Positions 55,291-64,000 of a stretch of DNA of 64,000 bases are shown here, in pieces. Under the pieces are notes generated by a model that ran no database searches, had not been told where the DNA came from, and worked only from the letters and a program-made list of their open reading frames with translations. The stretch is taken from contig CM036256.1 in the NCBI GenBank assembly GCA_020698575.1, positions 16,259,908 through 16,323,907 on the forward strand. Direction: 5' to 3'. The stretch comes from Bostrychus sinensis. Its lineage: Eukaryota; Chordata; Actinopteri; Gobiiformes; Eleotridae. The first letter of the stretch is position 1, and the number at the start of each line of letters is the position of its first letter. The position numbers were made by a program, and so were the translations under genes.

Positions 55291-57130
55291 CATTATATAA
55301 AAAATGTGTTTTTCTCTGTGATATGCTGCAAATAGGATCTCACATACCGCATTGGTGTTATAACATAAAAAATAATAATTGTAGTGGTATACTGTGTCCT
55401 TCCTGTACACTTGGTTTTCCATACAAAAACCTTGCTATGTACACAGTGGGGACCCTGCCCTCTCGTATTGACAGTGCTTATGTGATGTTGTGTCTTCCTC
55501 TGGCTCACTGTTACTTTAGTGCTTCTTCTCACACCTTGATCCTTGCACAAGAGATCTGTGCTTCTGTTTCTGTTGATTTTAGCTGTGTCTCTCTTTAATG
55601 ACAAGCCAGCTAACACATCCTGAGCCCTAAGCTCTTTGTTTTCATTGGCTGTGTAAATATATGTAGGCCTCTGCAGGTGGATGAACAAGTTTAGGACATT
55701 ACCCTCCAAGCTGTGCAGGCTGCAACAAATGTGGCACTGTTTCTAACATTTACAAATAGATTTTAGCATTTAAGGTTTTACAGCTAAATGCAAATTAAAA
55801 CGCAGTATTACCCAGTAGCTCAGCTGGCCACCCAAGAGGCACTACCACCTTGACTACCACTCATTATAGGATATATGAAGTAACAATACCCACTGTAAAA
55901 ATCTCAAACCTTATTGTGATTCTTTTGGAATGCATTGTTTTGCAAGTAAACTTTTTGAGGCATTTGGGGATTTTTTTGTAAATATGATGTAAAAAGGATT
56001 TGTGGGTACACTATTTGGAGATACAATGAGTTGGCTACCACCTTAACATCTGACAAGTTTCTGCAGAAAACACTGATCACTATGTACAAGGAATGTAACA
56101 ATATCCAAATCTCACAATATGGTATTATTACGATATTAATCTCACAGTACGATATTGTGATATTTTGGGGGGTGTTGTGGGGATATTTTTGGAAGGCTCA
56201 CTAGAATGCTCCCGACATCCAAACGTATTTTCTAAAAATGCCCTTACAAGCCTTTAGTGCATTAATTAATCTATATATTTTAAAAGATTTAGACTAATTA
56301 AGTGTTTAATAACAATAATTTTGTCATGTTGCTTGCATTAAAATGGGGCAAAGGATCATGGTCCATGTAGTTCCCTCTGCTTTCTTACCATTCCTCTGCA
56401 ACAAAGCAATGCATATTAGCCTTGGGAGCTTACCATTTAATATTGTAAAAGTCCTAGACGGTATTGTGAGACTTTTGATATTGCGATACCACAAAATTGC
56501 CAATATTGTTACACCAGTACATACTGTATTTAACTAAACCATATAGAATAATGACTGAGTTTTATGACACAGACACTTAAATCACCAGGTAAGCAAGAAA
56601 TCCTTCAAGGGGACTATTTAATTTCCAATTGCCCTCCTCTTTCCGTGCCACTTTAGTGACCATAATGCTTTATTCAAAGCAATAAACAAGGCTTGACAGA
56701 CCGAGTGGCTGTGTTTTGTGTGTGTATGTCCTCTCCAGCCGGGTCTAGTGCTCTCGGGGAGTTTGATATTGTCCCCTGCTGTGCCCTCTTTGGGCCCTCT
56801 TTAGTGTCTGTTGGGATGGCCCAAAGGCTAGGGCAAGCCTGTGATTGTAGCCCCCCACGGTGCTGGGAATAAGGGCCTGCCCCCTTTCAATTACACCCGG
56901 CCCAGCCCCATGAAACGCAGAGCTTAACAGCTCTTATCCAATATGAACCCCAGGCAATAGAGGATGTGGAGAATGGGGCAGCAGCAGGTAGTAATGGTGC
57001 TTAAATGGCAACAGGCATTCCTCAGTGTGAAGCCTCTCCCACTGCAGGGGACAGGGCTGGCAACAGGTGAAGGCTGGAGGTGAGCTGGAGCTGCTCAGGG
57101 AATCCAGGCACACCATAGCAGCATGTCTGT
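55291..57130. other. Intergenic; includes a GC-richer unique block
   Basis: A MITE-like element lies at 56085-56515. From about 56570 to 57110 the sequence becomes clearly GC-richer, without repeat motifs, and holds runs such as CTTTATTCAAAGCAATAAAC and TCAATTACACCCGGCCCAGC. This is the best-looking candidate conserved noncoding element in the intergenic half; the call rests on appearance only. Confidence 0.4.
56085..56515. mobile_element. MITE-like element with GTAACAATATT termini
   Basis: AATGTAACAATATCCAAATC on the left and GCCAATATTGTTACACCAGT on the right are inverted (TGTAACAATAT). Internal ACGATATTGTGATATTTT and GATATTGCGATACCACAA repeats are typical of such fish elements. Precise ends and duplication are unclear. 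Confidence 0.5.
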
Positions 57131-57719
57131 ACAAGCAAATTCCACCACATCACAAAAACATGTATGGGCCGTATTACATGATTAACTATTACCGAAATAT
57201 TACATAATCCATTCATTTATTGTTTCACATAATGATTCATTAAAGATGAAACACACTTATTGGTTAACAGAGCTGTACAGACATTTTTGGTGTTTAAAAA
57301 CAATAAGAATGGTGCCACAAGCTCAAACCACAATACATTTTTATGGTGTAATTACCATTGGTCATTAAATTTTGCTATACACAGTATGAACAACCAAAAT
57401 GTATGTATTTATTCATTTGCAACATGTAATGTCAAGGCCTGGTTAGAAAACTGGTTAGCAACTTTTTTCAAGTGGTGGCCTAGGTTGTGACTGGTTCATA
57501 GTGTGGTGGTGAAAGCTTGGTGCTCATTAAAACTGGTATAGACTGGTAATACTCAGCATATCCCTGAAGCTTAGGCAGAAACAGCAGCAGTTAGTGGGCT
57601 TGACCAGACATCTACTATGGCAAATGTGCCACAAATAGGACTATGCTACTGAGATGCACTAGTTGTAAATGTTTTTGAATGCTCCAAAACAAATACAGAA
57701 TATTTAAAAATGATTGCTT

Positions 57720-57966
57720 ACAGGGCTGTGCAATATGCAATAACTTTGTTTCATATTGTGATAACAACATGTAAGTGGTTATTTTTTTTTACTTTAATTC
57801 TGTTTAAGCAGAAATCAAAGTGTCTGTATTTACTGGTTAAAACTGAATCAAGAATAAATCGTAGGACTAAAGTAGGTCCAACACTAAAAGAAGGTAAAAT
57901 AAGGACAAATATTGCATTTGCTAATACTGCAATAATAATGATACATTTGTGTTATATTGTGCAGCC
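57720..57966. mobile_element. Short non-autonomous element (GGGCTGTGCAATAT termini)
   Basis: AGGGCTGTGCAATATG on the left and TATATTGTGCAGCC on the right are inverted repeats. It resembles 52841-53065. No clear target duplication. Confidence 0.5.
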
Positions 57967-58390
57967 GAAATTGTTTGTTTGTTTGTTTGCTTATTTTTTC
58001 TGAAAGGAGGGCTGCCGAAGAGTTGAATCACGTATTGTGATGCTCTAAAGATGGTGGTACCATCACTTCCCAAACTGTAAAATCACCATTGTCCTTTAGA
58101 TTTCACAGTTTATTAAAAAAAAAAAAACACTGGATCGTAAATCGAGCTGTAGGCCATCCATAAATAATGATGGTGTTTTTATTGTAGACCTCCAGGAAAG
58201 GGGCTGGACAGGTATTGTTGCCCCTGCTGTGAACCCCACTGAGCATCCCCATAAGGCACAGTAGTGGTAGCAAAACAAACCATTGTTCACCCAATTCATA
58301 AATTAAGTCACAAATCATTTTTTCTTATATTATTTTGATTATTAGTTTATCCACTGATAGTCCACTCTGGGAACTAGTATGTTTTGGTTG

Positions 58391-58790
58391 TTTATTTAAT
58401 ATAACAAGCTTTGTTGTATGAGCAGGGCATCCTTACTCTAAAAAGCTGTAATTTGAGATGTTTGGGGTTTTTGGGAGGGACCTGCAGGGGAAAAGAGGAA
58501 ATACAGGTATGGTAGCTCCTGCTGTGCAGCCAACCACATTTTCCACATATTCTTTAGGGATGTGACTATTTTTACATCTCTCTGGTTTATATTAAACATT
58601 AAACTTTTTTTTTTTTATCCAACACAAATACAAATACAACTTTTCATTGCCAAAGACTAGTTTTTAAGTACAACTAGAACAGAGAGAGGTGTTTTAATGA
58701 ACATAAAAACACAAAATTCCAAAATAAAGAAATGCCTCTGCCAAGGCATTAGACCTATCACACAATGGTAAAGATATAGAGGTCAAACTT
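58391..58790. repeat. Duplicated unit, copy 1
   Basis: TAATATAACAAGCTTTGTTG, TATGAGCAGGGCATCC, TTTGAGATGTTTGGGGTTTT, GGGAGGGACCTG and GCCAAAGACTAGTTTTTAAG occur in the same order and spacing in copy 2 at 61283-61745. A third partial copy of the ACCT.CAGG...CAGGTAT...CCTGCTGTG part lies at 58185-58240. It is not identified with any family I know. Confidence 0.65.
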
Positions 58791-58794
58791 GAAC

Positions 58795-58845
58795 TCAAAC
58801 TCATAAATCTTCTCGTTCAGGAGTACATGCTCTTCCCATTAGGGA
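58795..58845 (-). repeat. tRNA-like SINE head, decayed
   Basis: The minus strand reads CCTAATGGGAAGAGCATGTA, CTCCTGAACGAGAAGATTTA and GAGTTTGAGTTC, parallel to the unit at 32735-32805. Confidence 0.4.
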
Positions 58846-59716
58846 TGGGAAGGTTCCTTATAAACAACAAATCATTCGGTTTTGGCCTCACGGTTTGACT
58901 CATGTGTCACTCATCAGGCTCCGTGTTTTCATTTGGCACAGAAGAGAAAGGGTTGAGCTCTTGTCTTTGAGCAGATGAAATACAAATAGTTCCATTTAAA
59001 GACATGTTACTAACTTATCCTGACAGAGAAGACCTTAAGCTTTATGCCAGTATTTGTTTTATGTTCATCGGTGCAAGAATCACAATCACAGGTATAAATT
59101 ATAAATGTCTGAAAAATGATATGTATTACATGTAATTAAATATATGCGCATAGTAACGCTTGATCCGCTGGAACATGGGGCATTTCTCAATGAACTGAAT
59201 GTTGAAACCTGAAATATTCATTCCAATAATTACATTTCTACTAACATCTGCTCAGTACTGTATTCAGTTACTAATGGTTGAAATATTTGTATTTCAAGGG
59301 GCAATATTGTGTGATTTGTATTTTTATGTCACCACAGCTATTGTTGAATTTGGCCTGTAATCATTGCCTTGTGATGGCTGTTACATACCATCTGACCCCT
59401 GGCATCTGCACTCCAGTTATAGTAGCTCTTCCTCTTTGCCAGGAATTCGGCAGAGCAATTAAAAGCCCTCTGAAGTCTTATCAGTGGAATAACTGTGCTG
59501 TAATAATGGGAGGAATCAAGGGACATTGCTGTGTTTTTACAGTGCTATGGCTAATTGCACTAAGAAACTAAAATGTTGATAACAGGAGCTGATTTTATTA
59601 TGAGTTTGTAAACTCACTCTTATTTTAAACTGTGTTTGGGAAAATAATATTGGCTTTTATTATGTTATAGGAGAATCCCATAGCATATTTTAAAAAACCA
59701 TAGCATGTTTTATGGC

Positions 59717-60060
59717 ATTCATCTTCTTTCGCTAATTCCTGTTAAACGGTCTTGGGTGACTGGAGCTTATCCCAGTAACTTTGGGGCTTAGGCAGGGTAC
59801 ACCCTGGACAGGGGCCAGTTAGTTGCTGACACAATGATATACACACACAGCCATTACACTCGCACATTCATTCACTAGGGGCAATTTAGAGTCACCCATT
59901 CACCTAACACATGCATGTCTTTGGACGGTGGGAGGAAGCTGGAGAGAACCCATAGTAACATTGAGGACATGCAGACTCCACACAGAGAGTTCGTTTGTTG
60001 GCCAGCCCGAGGATTGAACCCATGATCTCCTTGTTGGAAGACGAGAGCACTAACACTAAA
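59717..60060 (-). mobile_element. tRNA-derived SINE, second copy of the 46206 family
   Basis: GGTGACTGGAGCTTATCCCA, GGGTACACCCTGGACAGGGG, ATTCATTCACTAGGGGCAAT, ACACATGCATGTCTTTGGAC and GGGAGGAAGCTGGAG run in the same order as at 46206-46592. The B-box part GAGGATTGAACCCATGATCT is decayed, and the (TGAA)n tail is absent. Confidence 0.8.
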
Positions 60061-61282
60061 AACACTAAACTACATTCAACCTCCCCACATCCCGCTTTTG
60101 CGCCCTAACCCACCAGTTGGGAGATGCAGTTTTACGGGACATTAATGCGGTATACCCTGTCATCTTGTTGAACATGACGCTGTTATTGCAGAGCTTGTTT
60201 GAAGGACTTCCACTTCAAGCCTCACCTGCTTTTACTACAGGAGACTACATTTGTGTTTGAATAGCCCTTGTAATCAGGATGCACAAACCCTGTAGTAATC
60301 CCACTGTAAACTGCCCAATTGAATTTGTAGAGACTGAAAGGCAACCCAGACTGAAATATTATCCTTAATCTGCCCTTAGTCAGTTCTTTCATTTTGTTTA
60401 TTGAAGAAATAATGTGATTTTAATCTGTTTTTTTAGTTTTGTTGACGAAGATGCATGCGAGTGCTTTTATACAACTATAATTTATTTTGGCACAGGACCC
60501 AGAAGAGATTTTGAATAAAATTTATCTCTCAATGACTGTATTCATTTTCGCAACATCAATATAAAAAAGACATATCACAGAGTAAAATAACTGTAAGCTC
60601 AAAAGTAGCAGAAAAAAGTCAGAACTTGTATATTTAATGTTTAGCTTATATACAGTATATGCATTTTTAAACAGATTTTGGAGTGTATGTACAAATAGTT
60701 AAATATTTCCCAAAACTGTTCTGTAAAAATTGGGTCAGACCAGTTTAGAACCACTTTTTTAGCTACCGCCAACTTCACATTTTCACATTACACTTATATA
60801 GGTTGTCAGACTATTGCAAAAGATTACAGTTGTGCCACTTACACTACATGTTCCTAAATGATAAACTAGTAAATAAAAGTGCCACTTTAAGATCATTCAG
60901 ATAACAGGACATTTCTCGCACTGATAAAACTTATGGAAGTAGTAAATAGCTGCATCCTTGGACACGTTGGGGCTTGTCTGATGAAGGTACCGGCCTCCGT
61001 GAGAACCTCTGCGCTGATTTTCTCCTCTAGGCGCAGAAAGAGTGAAGCTGTGAAATTGGCATCCCGCTGTTTTGCGGTGGAGTCAGCTTCTTCCTTGTTA
61101 CCAGGTAAGACAAGGTGTGGCCCGGGCTCCCTTGCTGGGTTCAGGTGTGTCCAGGATGGGTGGACAGCATCAGGACCCCCAGAGAGCTTGTAGACCAGCT
61201 TACCCCCTTCCTTAAATTATGTCTTCCTTTCTCACACCCATCTATAAAACACTACATGAGTTAATTTGAACTAACATGCTTT
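60061..61282. other. Intergenic sequence with one candidate exon
   Basis: No repeat family was recognised. 60086-60290 and 60920-61200 are somewhat GC-richer. The candidate exon 61031-61104 is listed separately. Confidence 0.4.
61031..61104 (+). other. Candidate orphan exon, unknown product
   Basis: A strong pyrimidine-rich acceptor GATTTTCTCCTCTAG and a strong donor CCAG|GTAAGA bracket 74 nt. One frame is open: RRKSEAVKLASRCFAVESAS then SLLP. The product is not recognised, and the isolation from other exons keeps confidence low. Confidence 0.22.
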
Positions 61283-61745
61283 AGGCGTTCAGTTAATATA
61301 ACAAGCTTTGTTGTATGAGCAGGGCATCCTCACTCTAAGAAGCAGTAATTTGAGATGTTTGGGGTTTTAGGGAGGGACCTGAAGGAGCAAAGAGGAAAGG
61401 CAGGTACGTTTTAGCTCCTGCTGTGCCGCTGCCAGCATTGTCCACAAATTATTTTGGGGATGCCGCTATTTTTACATCTCCCTGGCCTGTATTAAACACT
61501 AAAGACTGACTCGGAAAAAACGTTTCAGAATTAGTTGGTATCTGATTCATGTTTTACCCTACCCAAAAAAAATTTACTTTCTATTATAAGCTTAACATTA
61601 CAAACTGTGTAAAGTAAGTGCCAAAGACTAGTTTTTAAGAATGGCTAGAACAAAGAAAGGTGTTTTAATGTACAAAAATACACAAAAATCAAAACTAAAG
61701 CACAGACCTCTGCAAAGGCATTGGACCTATTACACAGTGGCATGG
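61283..61745. repeat. Duplicated unit, copy 2
   Basis: Copy 2 of the unit at 58391-58790, about 2.9 kb away in the same orientation. By eye it is roughly four-fifths identical over the first 200 bp and again over the GCCAAAGACTAGTTTTTAAG part, with a diverged segment between. Confidence 0.65.
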
Positions 61746-62110
61746 AAGGCAAGCCACATTTATTTGTATAGCACAATTCATACACAGAGTAATTCAAAGT
61801 GTTTTACAGAAAAAAGACAAGCTAAAAGTACATAGATAAGAATTACAATTTAAAAAGTAAGATCAAATTTAAAAAAATATAATAAATCCATTTAAAATTA
61901 CATTAAAAGAGAAGAGTGCAGATAAAACATTTTCAGTTGACATATGCACATCTAAAAAGAACAGTTTTAAGTCTGGACTTGAACATTGTCAGAGTAGAGG
62001 CCAGTCTAACATTGTCAGGAAGACTGTTCCAGATTTTAGCTGCATAAAACTGAAACGCTGCTTCTCTGTGTTTAGTCCTGACTCTGGGCACCAGCAGGAG
62101 ACCTGTCCTT
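61746..62110. repeat. Dispersed fish repeat (TTTATTTGTATAGCACA type)
   Basis: CCACATTTATTTGTATAGCA, AATTCAAAGTGTTTTACAGA, GTCTGGACTTGAACATTGTC, AGAGTAGAGGCCAGTCTAAC and ACTGTTCCAGATTTTAGCTG are blocks of a repeat very common in fish genomes. The class is not settled from sequence alone. Confidence 0.6.
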
Positions 62111-62114
62111 GATA

Positions 62115-62175
62115 AAGCTATAGTGCCCAGAACTGGACTCTAGATTTCTTGTTCAGAAATGCTCTTTCTATTGAA
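62115..62175 (-). repeat. tRNA-like SINE head, decayed
   Basis: The minus strand reads GGTTCAATAGAAAGAGCATT, TCTGAACAAGAAATCTAGAG and TCCAGTTCTGG, the same unit as at 32735-32805 with a worn B box. Confidence 0.4.
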
Positions 62176-62224
62176 CCACAAAACCAATCTATCTTCTCTA
62201 AAACTAACCCTTTGTTCTTTTAGA

Positions 62225-62355
62225 GAGTGAAGTTAGAGCAGGAAAGTGGGGAAAGAGGAATGACATGGTGCAAACTGGCCCGAGCTGGGAATCAAACCCA
62301 TGCCACTCCAAGTGTGGTATGCACGCCAACAGGTGAGCCACCAAGTCAGCCTAAG
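62225..62355 (-). repeat. tRNA-derived SINE (GTGGCTCACCTG type)
   Basis: The minus strand has GACTTGGTGGCTCACCTGTT, GGCGTGCATACCACACTTGG, the B-box-like GGGTTTGATTCCC, and then CACCATGTCATTCCTCTTTC with CCCACTTTCCTGCTCTAAC. It is the best copy of this family in the window because both promoter boxes are legible. Confidence 0.7.
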
Positions 62356-64000
62356 ACAAACTTGATTGGTTGACAAATAAATATACCATGGTGAGATTTT
62401 AACAAGGCAACGTACTGCATGTAAAGACTTGTTCAAAAAATATTTCACATCGGATAGCAAGTCAGTGTTTAAAAGGTGTGCATTGTCTACTCTTGATATT
62501 ATTGATCTATTTATTTATAAAAAATAAGTGTGTCTGCTAGATAAGGTATGTTGTCATCACTTAGCTTGGCAAAATAACATTATACTGACTTATCCATGTG
62601 TGCCTTCTAAACTGAAAAATGGAAATGTCGGTGGATTTTTTGTTGTGTAGTTGCGTCCTTCACTGAGCATGAGCAGACTGACCTCTGACCCCAGCTGCAG
62701 GTGTAAAGAAAAACACTTTATAGAAGTTGTTTATGTTACTACACAGAGTGGTGACACCTCCATGTGACCCAGTGACCTGATGTAAACCTGCTCACTAGTT
62801 TCCTCTTTCCAATCAGTGTGCACAATGCTATTGCTGAAATAATTTTCCATGGAAGAGCTGCCTGTGTGTGCCGGAAGGTCATGCCTCCTACTACTGTTCT
62901 GTCACATTTTACTAAATATTAACTTTTACTTGTTCTTGTTCATTTCCACCCACACAATTTGGAGTTACTGCAATCTTGCACAATGTAAAAAGATATGCTG
63001 TCAAAATATATAAGATCAGTAGGACAGAGGAAAAGCAGCACTAAATGAAAACTAAATAGAAACTATGCACACATGTCCTGAACTGACATCACACACAGAC
63101 CAACCCCTAAGAGACAGTGCAATATAATTACTTTATTATTTCTTCACGCTCATTAATTGTGAAGGTTTCAGTGTACCATTTTATCTGCATTGGTTTGATT
63201 GTTTGTATTGAAAGTGCATGTGTGTAATACTCTTAACCAAATTACGGTGTGAAATTTGAATAGATATTTTGGCCAAGCCGGTCCGTATCTAGATTGCACC
63301 TGAATGTGAAATATAAAGCACTTTTTGTTGAGAAAATTGCTCTACGAAGGACAAGTGGAGCAATTAAAAGAGATTGCAGTTGGTTGAATATGTAATAGAG
63401 TGGTTTTGTCATTGTCATCATCACGCAACCTTGAGAAACAGTTTTGTTACAAGTTGTATGACCCAACTCTAAGCAGTGATACTAACCTAACTAAGTCTGT
63501 AACCTAAACCAACCAAAACATCTCATGATAATTGTATACATTTTGTGCATTTTTAACACTAGATTCCTTTTTTTATTGGGGATTGCTCTGAGAGGGTTCT
63601 GTTCACCCTTTTAGTGTTTATGAACAATATGCTAAACACACCACAACACATTTTCAATGGAGGAATGAGCATTAGCCACCAAATATCACAAATTCTGACT
63701 AATCAAGATGAAACTGACCACCAGTCATCTACATGAATGCAACACCAGAGCCTGGTTAGAAAACATTAGCAAGTGTATCAACATTTAGTCCATTTTATTT
63801 GATGTAGCAATTAGCATACAAGTTCAAAGCTAAATATGAAGTTATATAAGAAATATTAATTTTCTGAAAAGGTTAATGTGGCAGACCACAACAGTTTTCT
63901 GTTTATGTTCAAATTTAATCCCTTAACCATTAGTGATTGTAACTTTAGCAACTTTTAGTTTAAAACTGAATATCATATCTAGGTGTTATGAAATAATATT
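62356..64000. other. Intergenic, no recognised gene
   Basis: AT-rich sequence to the right edge. I see no repeats I can name and no splice-supported frame. Confidence 0.55.

Noticed and set aside
55293..55709. 138-codon open frame on the minus strand
   Set aside because: Basic, low-similarity composition with no recognised motif or exon borders. Chance length is plausible in this AT-rich stretch.
61746..62110. Possible gene fragment with CTGGGCACCAGCAGGAGACC end
   Set aside because: The whole stretch matches a repeat layout seen in many fish genomes, and no frame is preserved.

Overview
This window is vertebrate nuclear DNA, almost certainly from a teleost fish. Coding sequence is split into short exons with GT/AG introns. 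Most of the rest is intronic or intergenic sequence of the kind common in fish: CA and AT microsatellites, AAGTAAAAGTA-type hAT-like elements, Tc1 relics, tRNA-derived SINEs and LINE 3' ends. I see no bacterial-type operon, CRISPR array, phage or complete virus. The species cannot be told from the sequence; the repeat mix fits a spiny-rayed (percomorph) fish.

The one gene I can assign with high confidence is rnf220, a RING E3 ubiquitin ligase, on the + strand. The window starts inside one of its introns. The last twelve coding exons lie between 4643 and 33376. They join in one uninterrupted frame of 1190 nt, made of the last two bases of a split codon, 395 codons and a stop. The encoded part holds a first C2H-type zinc motif (exon at 4643), a second zinc motif (exon at 17582), the conserved middle region, a short coiled coil (28684) and the C-terminal C3HC4 RING (28684 to 33376). 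The roughly 170 to 200 N-terminal residues expected from other vertebrates lie upstream of the window. Whether this is rnf220a or rnf220b is unresolved. A 3' UTR of about 1.3 kb follows, with a good poly(A) signal at 34667.

From about 34.7 kb to the end I find no confident gene. This half is gene-poor, AT-rich sequence dominated by transposons. Several hAT-type elements still have 8-bp target-site duplications (35684-36245, 36399-36807, 43635-44418; degenerate ones at 41913-42386 and 12991-13601). Between 41.9 and 46.6 kb, elements abut or sit inside one another. This stack includes a 1.04-kb element with about 74-bp terminal inverted repeats that carries an exon-like relic, and a near-palindromic 477-bp element inside a hAT. 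It also includes a truncated LINE, with a YMDD reverse transcriptase and a restriction-like endonuclease, set between AT microsatellites. Three weak candidate exons (38335, 39233 minus, 61031) and a duplicated unit (58.4 and 61.3 kb) are the other unexplained items.

I do not see a new biological system. The best leads are the two phase-compatible 5' splice sites in the exon at 17582, which would include or drop the second zinc motif, and the insertion history of the 41.9-46.6 kb stack.
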